Shown piece by piece: positions 1 to 5,252 of a stretch of DNA of 5,512 nucleotides. Position 1 is the first letter of the stretch. Each line of letters begins with the position of its first letter. The notes beneath the pieces are model-generated. The model saw only the letters and a program-made list of their open reading frames with translations, searched no databases and was not told the DNA's origin. The position numbers and the translations under genes were made by a program. The stretch comes from an uncultured Muribaculaceae bacterium (lineage in GTDB: Bacteria > Bacteroidota > Bacteroidia > Bacteroidales > Muribaculaceae), in NCBI GenBank assembly GCA_910584525.1, contig CAJUAT010000083.1, positions 1 through 5,512 of the forward strand. The letters run 5' to 3'.

Positions 1-79
1 TCCCTTTTTATTACTCATGCCTATGGTTTATCCACGGAAGTTTGGTGCTGCCCCAGAAGATTTGTTAATTTTGCGTTCA

Positions 80-123
80 TAATTTAGTGATTATTCCACC
101 GGCCAAGATGGGTCACTAAATTA
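80..123. repeat. 11-bp perfect inverted repeat near the left edge
   Basis: The arms TAATTTAGTGA (80-90) and TCACTAAATTA (113-123) are exact reverse complements around a 22-base spacer. The arms are AT-rich and no T-run follows, so this looks more like a protein-binding site or recombination half-sites than a terminator. It lies outside the last gene of the mobilisation cluster, where an element boundary or insertion-sequence end could fall. Bases 1-79, to its left, carry no recognisable gene: the short open frames running in from the edge stop within about 30 codons and match nothing I know. Confidence 0.6.
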
Positions 124-132
124 CATAAAATT

Positions 133-166
133 CCCCTGTCGGTTACTGCTGACAGGGGTCATTTTT
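133..166 (+). terminator. Rho-independent terminator-like hairpin
   Basis: CCCCTGTC (133-140) and GACAGGGG (151-158) form a perfect GC-rich 8-bp stem around a 10-base loop. On the plus strand TCATTTTT follows, as expected for an intrinsic terminator. Read on the minus strand the stem is followed by AATTTTAT, so it could also act in that direction as a backstop after the relaxase gene. No plus-strand gene ending here is visible, so what it would terminate is unknown. The right arm also contributes the first GGGGTCA copy of the array at 155-238, so the hairpin may instead be part of a protein-binding site. Confidence 0.5.
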
Positions 167-238
167 AATTTATACGCAGGGGGTTAACCTTATTTTATCA
201 TCGGGGGTCAATCGCACTTGCCGCAAGGGGTCAATCGC
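155..238. repeat. Phased array of GGGGTCA-type direct repeats
   Basis: Four related octamers lie in the same orientation: GGGGTCAT at 155, GGGGTTAA at 180, GGGGTCAA at 204 and GGGGTCAA at 227. Their start-to-start spacing is 25, 24 and 23 bases, slightly over two helical turns. The last two are part of an exact 12-base repeat, GGGGTCAATCGC (204-215 and 227-238). A degenerate TGGGTCA at 109 lies 46 bases before the first. Regular spacing on one face of the DNA suggests binding by a multimeric protein. IS21-family transposons carry multiple terminal repeats at their ends, and this could be such an end or its remnant. No transposase gene is visible, so that reading is inference only. Confidence 0.55.
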
Positions 239-293
239 CCCCGGCTTTTCCAAATAATAAACTTTGCGTTAAAACATCTGATGTAAATATAAA

Positions 294-327
294 TCCACCG
301 AAAGAAGCGATTTTTTCTCTCGGTGGA
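294..327 (-). terminator. Terminator hairpin after the relaxase gene
   Basis: TCCACCGA (294-301) pairs exactly with TCGGTGGA (320-327). After one A-C mismatch the stem continues for four more pairs (303-306 with 315-318). It begins 8 bases beyond the relaxase stop codon, and the minus-strand transcript runs on into TTTATATTT, so it is well placed to end the mobC-relaxase message. On the plus strand CTTTTTGTTT follows, so it may work in both directions. Confidence 0.65.
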
Positions 328-335
328 CTTTTTGT

Positions 336-1769
336 TTAGTGCAGTTTGGGACCTTGGCGGCGTTGCTTTGTTTTCTGCTCTTCGCGATAGCGGTGAAGAG
401 CCTCTTCAATGGTAAGGTCGGGATGGCGACTTAACCACAATTTGAAATCATCGGTAAGTGCCAGACCATGTGCAAAGCCTTCGTCCTGAATCGGAGCCCC
501 TCCGAAAGACGGAGATGAGAATGTAATTCCGGCTCTTTGTGAGTTGTTGACGGAGGCAGACTGAGAGGCTGTCATCTGCCGTTTGAAAGCCTCGGGGATA
601 TAGCGGTCTGCGGGTGGCGGCGTAGGCTCACATCGAGGCTTGGCTGTCTTGAAATCATACCATATCCAGTAATGTTTGCCGACAATTTCATCAGGCTTGC
701 AGATGTAGGCACAAACGGCATCACCTTTCTGGTAGCGGGCAAGTTCGTGAGGCGCAATCCGCGCTCCCATATACCCATCAGGCAATGGCGGTATAACAAT
801 CGGTTTCGGTTGCTCCTGTGGCTTTGTTACAGATGGACGTGTTGTCTCGGACTTTTGAGGCACACGCTTTGGTGCCGGTTTCCGGACAGGTTGCTGTACA
901 CATTTAGGTTCAGGCGTTACCTCCTGCTGTTTTTCTCTGCGCTCCTTGAATTTCAACTCAAGATTCTCGCGGCTGAGAAAGGGATCAAGTTTCTTGTACC
1001 AGAATTCCTGTTTGCCAACTCCGTAATAGAGGTTGACGCGCCCAGACTTCCCTATTTTCTCTTTCACGGATATGCCATTCTTTTGCAATAGGTCAACGTA
1101 TGAATCCCAGTCGGTGACTGATGGAGTGAGATAGACCCTTGCAATGTCATTGACAAGCTGATAGCGGACTTTCTCCTTGCCACGCAGTTTGGAAACATCA
1201 GTATTGAGCTTACTCCTGCCCTGAATCAGACGGTGTTTCAGATTGAGAGCCTTGCATACGCGCTCATTCTTCTTGAAGTTGGTGGTCTGAGTCAGTATTT
1301 TGCCGTCATAGTCAACCCGGCTGAAAACGATATGGCAATGCGGATGCGCCTTGTCATAATGGCGCACAACTATGTACGGGGTATTGGTCAGCCCCATCTG
1401 CCTCAAATAATCCTGCGCCACTTCGGTCATTAGCTCGTCTGTCATTCTTGGAGCATCACTTGGGTGGAAGTCGAGGGATATGTGACCGACCGGGTCTTTG
1501 ACAGGTTTACGCTGTCGCGACGGTCGGGCGATATCATCAGCCATAGCCTTGCGGCCTTCGTATATCCTTATGTCACCGGACGAGGATATGAGTTTCCAGT
1601 CTTTGGAAAGATGGTCGATTATATCCTCACCTTTGTTGCTCTCATATTTACGCTCATCGGCTTTCAGCCCTTTCGATTGCTCCTTATAGAGCTTTTCTTC
1701 GAGCTTGCGGCGGGTGACATAATCAACACATCCGCCAAAACCGGAGCCGCCTATTATGTATGCTATCAT
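336..1769 (-). CDS. mobB: Relaxase / mobilisation nuclease (MobB type, VirD2-like)
   Basis: Conjugative relaxase, 477 aa. The family nicks one strand at oriT, stays covalently bound to the 5' end through a tyrosine, and leads the strand into the recipient through a type IV secretion system. Visible motifs: an N-terminal MIAYIIGGSGFGGCVDYV with Y17 the likely catalytic tyrosine; the HISLDFHPSDAP block (96-107); and the metal-binding three-histidine motif HYDKAHPHCH (137-146; H142, H144, H146). These match the PF03432 relaxases of Bacteroides mobilisable elements. The nuclease region ends near residue 210. From about 280 to 325 the chain is a proline- and lysine-rich linker, then 328-395 looks like a small folded domain I do not recognise, then a charged helical tail (about 438-472). 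The ATG at 1769 lies 6 bases after the mobC-like stop, so the two are co-transcribed. No transport or coupling-protein genes are present, so transfer would need a helper element. Confidence 0.93.
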   Translation of the reverse strand: MIAYIIGGSGFGGCVDYVTRRKLEEKLYKEQSKGLKADERKYESNKGEDIIDHLSKDWKLISSSGDIRIYEGRKAMADDIARPSRQRKPVKDPVGHISLDFHPSDAPRMTDELMTEVAQDYLRQMGLTNTPYIVVRHYDKAHPHCHIVFSRVDYDGKILTQTTNFKKNERVCKALNLKHRLIQGRSKLNTDVSKLRGKEKVRYQLVNDIARVYLTPSVTDWDSYVDLLQKNGISVKEKIGKSGRVNLYYGVGKQEFWYKKLDPFLSRENLELKFKERREKQQEVTPEPKCVQQPVRKPAPKRVPQKSETTRPSVTKPQEQPKPIVIPPLPDGYMGARIAPHELARYQKGDAVCAYICKPDEIVGKHYWIWYDFKTAKPRCEPTPPPADRYIPEAFKRQMTASQSASVNNSQRAGITFSSPSFGGAPIQDEGFAHGLALTDDFKLWLSRHPDLTIEEALHRYREEQKTKQRRQGPKLH

Positions 1770-1775
1770 TGGAAA

Positions 1776-2186
1776 TTAAGAGCTTAATTTTGCGAAGAGT
1801 TCGCGGAATTGACTGAGGTAATACTGCACTTCACGGGTCATGGCATCGAGTCCGCGCTGATGACACAGGCGCAGGAGCTGGTTGAAATTATTACTCATGC
1901 CGGAGAGATTCCGGGCGATTCTCATTTCGGACTCATTGAGCCGTGGAACAATGTTGGGATTGAGTGTCACCGAACGTATGTATTCGCTGACATTTTTCAT
2001 TCCGGCGCGCTTGACATTGGCAAGCAGCAGGGCGTTTTCTGCCTCGTTGTATCTTGTATGCCGGACGTAGGACAGACGCTCATCTTCGGGCAAGGAAGGA
2101 CGGCCGTTGCGGTGTCCTTCCTTGATATTCGACTTGCGGGTCGGGGATTTGGGTTTCATTGGCTGGGGGGATTGAGGGTTTGACAT
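1776..2186 (-). CDS. mobC: Relaxosome accessory protein, MobC / BmgB-like
   Basis: Small basic DNA-binding protein (136 aa from this start) that in related systems binds oriT and helps the relaxase nick it. The N-terminus (about 1-30) is proline- and lysine-rich and probably disordered. A GRPSLPEDER segment leads into a ribbon-helix-helix-like region with AGMKNVSEYIR, and the C-terminal half has SGMSNNFNQLLRL, the counterpart of the GNNLNQL block of PF05713 MobC proteins. It directly precedes the relaxase with a 6-base gap, the standard order in Bacteroides mobilisation regions, where this gene is often called mobA. The frame is also open from a GTG at 2213, but that codon lies inside an 18-bp palindrome, so I prefer the ATG at 2186; a third possible start is the ATG at 2159. 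No Shine-Dalgarno sequence is evident. The upstream palindromes are its probable binding sites and may let it control its own expression. Confidence 0.85.
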   Translation of the reverse strand: MSNPQSPQPMKPKSPTRKSNIKEGHRNGRPSLPEDERLSYVRHTRYNEAENALLLANVKRAGMKNVSEYIRSVTLNPNIVPRLNESEMRIARNLSGMSNNFNQLLRLCHQRGLDAMTREVQYYLSQFRELFAKLSS

Positions 2187-2205
2187 TGGAGGGGCAAGGC
2201 GGATT

Positions 2206-2320
2206 CGGTACACCGGTGTACCGCTCCACCCGGTGTAACGGAGGGTGGCGAGGGGAGCGACAGGGTCGCGACGATTTTTGTGTCACAAAAATCTAACCTC
2301 GCTTAGCCCCTCCGTTACCC
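2206..2320. other. Candidate origin of transfer (oriT), nested inverted repeats
   Basis: This gap upstream of the mobilisation genes is dense in symmetry. (1) CGGTACACC/GGTGTACCG, a perfect 18-bp palindrome, 2206-2223. (2) CCACCC (2226-2231) with GGGTGG (2243-2248). (3) A long interrupted repeat: GTAACGGAGGG (2235-2245) plus GCGAGG (2248-2253) against CCTCGC (2297-2302) plus CCCTCCGTTAC (2308-2318), 17 pairs in all. (4) Inside that, GTCGCGAC (2265-2272) and a 21-bp palindrome with arms GATTTTTGTG and CACAAAAATC around one T (2273-2293). Bacteroides oriTs typically lie just upstream of the mob genes and contain such repeats. The nick site cannot be placed from sequence alone. On the minus strand TAGATTTT (about 2297-2290) faintly resembles the Bacteroidetes -7 box TAnnTTTG, so a mob promoter may overlap. 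Confidence 0.65.
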
Positions 2321-2359
2321 TTGTGGATGGATACTGCCGCGCCCTGAATCACATAGATT

Positions 2360-3298
2360 TCAGATGCTTAATTTCACACCTGAAAGCTTGCGGTTGATAA
2401 GTTCGCGGTTATCCTCAAAGAATGCTTTGAGAATGTTGATGACGATATGGGACGGAGCCAGATTTGGTACACCACTCAACCGTGCGAGTGTCTCCAGAGC
2501 ATTGCGGAGTTCAAGTGGAAGAAACACGGGCTTCTTCTCGCCGAGGCTGACGATGCGGAGAAAGGAGCGGCTTAACTCATCGAAATCGGCATCCACCTTT
2601 TTTGCACTGATACGCGATTTCTTTGATTGTTCCACAGTGGCGGTCTGCACAGCCTCTATCGGTGTATCTGAGTTGCTTCCGGTTGTCATGACCTCGGATT
2701 CAGTCTTGGGTCCACTCTCAGAGTCGCTTGGCAGAGCATTCTTCGGCATGACCTCCGGGCTCTCATTCGCTTCGGTTCTCGATGGGGACTTTGCCTTTTT
2801 CGGCGGTGTAACCGTTGTATCGGTACACTGGTGTTCCTGTTCCACCATATTTTTCGGTTTTTGAGTTCTTGATGCCTTGGATTGCTGAGGCTCTGATTGG
2901 TCAGAGTCTCGATTGCCTGACTGATTAGTCAGCTTGGCATCTTTGAATCGTTTGAACTCCTCGCCATGCTCGCGGATGAACTCTTCGAGATTTGCCGGTT
3001 CCCATCTGACGGAGCCGGGATTTAATATTAACCCGGGAAACGGAGAGGTCTTGCTCTGGTAGTCCCAAGGTATAGAATATTCCTTGATGACTGCCTCCTC
3101 TTTTTTGCGTCTTTCTGCTTCCGCTTTGGATTTTTCCGCTCCTTGTCGGAGAAATTTCTCAGCATCGAATTTATTAGCTCTTGATTCACTCTTGGGTGCA
3201 GTCTGAGTTGCACCCGTCCGATTGACGTACTGACGCGCCTCGGACTCTGTGCCGATAATTGTAGGCTCGGCAAACTGGCCTGAATTATTTTTATCCAT
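2360..3298 (-). CDS. DUF3408-like protein of a mobile element
   Basis: A 312-aa protein of unknown biochemical role. Residues 40-75 are rich in Lys, Glu and Ala and probably helical or coiled-coil. Residues 120-235 are a long polar stretch rich in Ser, Thr, Lys, Pro and Gln, low in hydrophobics and probably disordered. The C-terminal 70 residues (about 237-305) look folded: FLRIVSLGEKKPVFLPLELR, then GVPNLAPSHIVINILKAFFE and a closing helix. This resembles the C-terminal DUF3408 domain of proteins encoded near mobilisation and transfer genes in Bacteroides elements ('..KPVFVSxEVRxxL..' pattern). The ATG at 3298 is the first in frame, about 70 bases from the repeat gap. A small CCCGG/CCGGG hairpin (3334-3346) lies in its leader. 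Its place between the TGATGAA array and the candidate oriT suggests a DNA-binding accessory role in transfer or maintenance; that is inference. The family match is from memory. Confidence 0.72.
   Translation of the reverse strand: MDKNNSGQFAEPTIIGTESEARQYVNRTGATQTAPKSESRANKFDAEKFLRQGAEKSKAEAERRKKEEAVIKEYSIPWDYQSKTSPFPGLILNPGSVRWEPANLEEFIREHGEEFKRFKDAKLTNQSGNRDSDQSEPQQSKASRTQKPKNMVEQEHQCTDTTVTPPKKAKSPSRTEANESPEVMPKNALPSDSESGPKTESEVMTTGSNSDTPIEAVQTATVEQSKKSRISAKKVDADFDELSRSFLRIVSLGEKKPVFLPLELRNALETLARLSGVPNLAPSHIVINILKAFFEDNRELINRKLSGVKLSI
2804..2846. repeat. Second copy of the oriT-region motifs, inside a gene
   Basis: Within the DUF3408-like coding region, TCGGTACACTGGTGT (2820-2834) matches TCGGTACACCGGTGT (2205-2219) at 14 of 15 positions. 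It is followed by TTCCACC where the first copy has CTCCACC. Just before it, CGGTGTAACCG (2804-2814) resembles CGGTGTACCG (2214-2223) and CGGTGTAACG (2231-2240). Two motif types clustered at both places, about 600 bases apart, suggest a shared binding protein. The copy is less symmetric than the intergenic one and lies in coding DNA for the polar, probably disordered part of the protein. Confidence 0.4.
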
Positions 3299-3368
3299 AT
3301 ATTCCTGGGGATTGTGGCCGCCGAGAGAATAATCCCGGCGACCGGGTGAAGTGTTGAATTTGATAAAC

Positions 3369-3682
3369 TGATGAATTGGAGTGTTAACTTTAGTTATATC
3401 AGTATATTATCCATTCATCATTGCTTCATCACTATTCTTCAGGCGGTGAGAAGAAAATTTTGGCGATGGAAAAGAGAAATTGCGTTTTCTCTCAGTGCCA
3501 CACATTTTCTTTTTTGCATAATATCGGCGGCATCTCATCAATACTCAAGCAAGCTTGGTATTGAGTTCGATTTGCACGATATTTCATTGCCTTTCATCCT
3601 TTGATGAAGTGTTGATGAATAACCGATGAGAAGAAAAGACACTGAAAAACAATAGTCTGTATCTCTTTTCATCAGTTCATCA
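3369..3682. repeat. TGATGAA repeat array in an AT-rich gap (candidate origin or operator)
   Basis: The 402-base gap 3299-3700 holds no convincing gene. It has seven exact copies of TGATGAA or its complement: plus at 3369, 3602 and 3613; minus at 3414-3420, 3425-3431, 3668-3674 and 3676-3682. The pair at 3414/3425 and the pair at 3602/3613 are each spaced 11 bp, one helical turn; a degenerate CGATGAG at 3624 continues the second series. The last two are 8 bp apart. A longer direct repeat, TGAGAAGAAAA, occurs at 3447-3457 and 3627-3637. Sampled lines of the gap are about 38-42% GC. Iteron-like repeats in an AT-rich gap next to a helicase gene suggest a replication origin; an operator for the DUF3408-like gene, or an accessory recombination site, would also fit. 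Confidence 0.6.
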
Positions 3683-3700
3683 AATTTCAACGAGAAAAAA

Positions 3701-4930
3701 TTATAAATTCTCCAACATCTGCCGGGTGACGGTGTAGTAGCGTCCGCAACGGCGGGTCTCGACGTATGTTTCTTCGTTGAGGAACATTCCGACGGTGTAG
3801 GTCGTGTAGCAGAACGAGTTGGAGGCTGGTCTGAGCTTCCAGCAGTCCTGTACCACCTTCCGGAGCTGGCTGCGGTCGGCCTTGACCTGACGATAGCCGA
3901 AAAGGCTCAGGATGTCGTTGAAGCAGAAGTCCACCTCGTCGATTTTGCGCGAGTCCATTATCTCGGTCAGCAGCTCGGCGAGTTCCAGCTCCACACGGTT
4001 GCGGTTGGCTAGGATGATTCTCTGCAATGCCTCGGTTTCGAGCAGTGCGGGATTGAACCACATACGGCTTTCCTCGGCGGTTGACAGCTGCCGGTAGGTC
4101 AGGGCATGGAGAAAGGCTGGTATCTCATAGCGGATTTTCTCCAGAAACGTGGTGTCGTCGGTTGTGAGCCTCGGAACCTTCCGTACCCAGTAGCGGGTCT
4201 CGCCGGGGTCGATGACCACGGGAAGATACTCGTTGTTGGAGCAGAGTACGAACTTGGCGAAGAAACTCACCTCCTCGCGGTCGCGTCCTTTTGCCTCCAT
4301 CTTGTAGTTGTAGGTGGTGCTGAGATTCTTCAGGCGCTCGGAGTCCTCGCGCTTGTTGAGCAGCACCTCGTCAACCACGATGACGAGTTTGCCGTTCCAG
4401 TCGTCGTTGAACTGGCTGCGGAAGTTCTCGTTGGTGTTGAACGTGACATTCGCCTCAAAGAGCAGTTTGAGGAAATTGAGGAAGGTGGATTTGCCGGTGT
4501 TGCGCTCCTCCGACACCAAAAGCAGAATCGGGAGTTTCTGCAACGGCATGGTGTAGAGGATTTGCAGGTAGTCAAGACCGAGGTCGTACTGCTCGCCGAA
4601 GATGTGGCGCACGAGCGATTCGATGCACGGCCATTCTCCCTCTGCGGGGATATGGCTTAGCGGCGAATACTTGTTCTTGAAACTGCCGACTACCGACTGA
4701 TAATCCAGATGGGAGGGAACACAGCAAAAGCCGTCGTATTTCGGCACGTTGGCGAGAAAGTCCTTGCCGTAGTCCTGACGGATTGCCTCGATAGTCCAAG
4801 GTATGCTGCGCTCGATGAGCTGTCCGGCGGCGTTGGGCTGGCGGACAATCTTGTAGTAGGTGGTGCCGATGCGCTCAAAGCGGTCATCGGCGGAGAGTGT
4901 AACTGTTACGTCTTCCATAGGCTCAGTCAT
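3701..4930 (-). CDS. SF3-type replicative helicase ('primase-helicase' family, DUF5906-like)
   Basis: A 409-aa AAA+ helicase of superfamily 3, the class that unwinds origins for small viruses, phages and plasmids. Motifs: Walker A SEERNTGKSTF (140-150, K147); Walker B KLVIVVDEV (181-189, D187 and E188); motif C KFVLCSNN (226-233, N232 as sensor); and TRYWVR (245-250) supplying a likely arginine finger at R246. Residues 1-125 are the usual leader of this family and show no Toprim, zinc-finger or AEP primase motif, so despite the family name it appears to be a helicase only. The C-terminal part (about 300-409) looks like a winged-helix-type DNA-binding region. The ATG at 4930 overlaps the HTH gene stop by 8 bases (ATGACTGA), pointing to translational coupling; an alternative start is M5. 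Sampled GC is about 58%, higher than in the mob genes. It probably drives element replication, perhaps from the repeats just downstream. Confidence 0.85.
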   Translation of the reverse strand: MTEPMEDVTVTLSADDRFERIGTTYYKIVRQPNAAGQLIERSIPWTIEAIRQDYGKDFLANVPKYDGFCCVPSHLDYQSVVGSFKNKYSPLSHIPAEGEWPCIESLVRHIFGEQYDLGLDYLQILYTMPLQKLPILLLVSEERNTGKSTFLNFLKLLFEANVTFNTNENFRSQFNDDWNGKLVIVVDEVLLNKREDSERLKNLSTTYNYKMEAKGRDREEVSFFAKFVLCSNNEYLPVVIDPGETRYWVRKVPRLTTDDTTFLEKIRYEIPAFLHALTYRQLSTAEESRMWFNPALLETEALQRIILANRNRVELELAELLTEIMDSRKIDEVDFCFNDILSLFGYRQVKADRSQLRKVVQDCWKLRPASNSFCYTTYTVGMFLNEETYVETRRCGRYYTVTRQMLENL

Positions 4931-5252
4931 CGTTACAGGGGTTGATAATGGAGTTGACTTCCCGCAGGCTGTAGCGGGTGCTTCCGTTCACCTTGAAGGG
5001 GTGGAGTCTGCCGTCCTTGGTCATGTTGTAGACCGTGGTCTCGCAGACGCCGAGCCGCTCGGCAACCTCTTTCTTGGTGATTGACCTGTCCTGCTCGGCC
5101 TCCATGTAGAGGGGGAGCAGACGCTCGCGGGTGGCTTCGATTGTGTCCACCACAAGCTGATGGAGGTCAGAGAGGCGGACGTTGAGGAGAATATCGGGGG
5201 AGTCAGGGTCGAGTGCCGACGCCTGAAGGATTTCAAAGAGACTTAATTTCAT
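4923..5252 (-). CDS. Excisionase-like helix-turn-helix DNA-binding protein
   Basis: A 109-aa protein. Its C-terminal half is a MerR/excisionase-type helix-turn-helix with a wing (HTH_17 class): SITKKEVAERLGVCETTVYNMTKDGRLHPF (57-86) gives the two helices and turn, and VNGSTRYSLREVNSII (88-103) the wing and final helix. The N-terminal half (1-55) is mostly helical, with hydrophobic spacing that would suit dimerisation. Proteins of this kind on Bacteroides mobile elements act as recombination directionality factors for a tyrosine integrase or as regulators of the replication and mobilisation genes. The overlap with the helicase gene argues that both are made together. The ATG at 5252 is the first in frame, with no Shine-Dalgarno sequence. 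Whether it works as Xis cannot be decided here because no integrase is in the window. Confidence 0.82.
   Translation of the reverse strand: MKLSLFEILQASALDPDSPDILLNVRLSDLHQLVVDTIEATRERLLPLYMEAEQDRSITKKEVAERLGVCETTVYNMTKDGRLHPFKVNGSTRYSLREVNSIINPCNDD

Noticed and set aside
28..36. DnaA-box-like TTATCCACG near the left edge (another weak one at about 2321-2329)
   Set aside because: They match the consensus with one or two mismatches, are isolated and lie far from the AT-rich repeat gap, so they are expected by chance.
672..1091. 139-codon plus-strand open frame opposite the relaxase C-terminus
   Set aside because: It is antisense to a well-supported relaxase and consists of Arg/Leu/Phe-rich sequence without a family signature.
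2211..2213. GTG start for the mobC-like gene
   Set aside because: It would place the start codon and first residues inside the perfect 18-bp palindrome; the ATG at 2186 is simpler and leaves the palindrome intergenic.
3371..3604. 77-codon plus-strand open frame in the repeat gap
   Set aside because: It runs against every other gene, overlaps the TGATGAA array and encodes a composition-driven mix of Ser, Ile, Phe and His with no recognisable domain.
3538..3672. 44-codon minus-strand open frame (starting MKRDTDYCF) between the helicase and DUF3408-like genes
   Set aside because: It is on the right strand, but its sequence is dictated by the repeats, has no family resemblance and is within chance length for an AT-rich gap.
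3369..3682. CRISPR array in the repeat gap
   Set aside because: The repeats are only 7-13 bases, occur on both strands and lack uniform spacers.
4106..4660. 184-codon plus-strand open frame opposite the helicase gene
   Set aside because: It is a mirror of the helicase coding strand. The helicase frame carries all the SF3 motifs in order, while this one is a Val/Leu/Glu-rich shadow.
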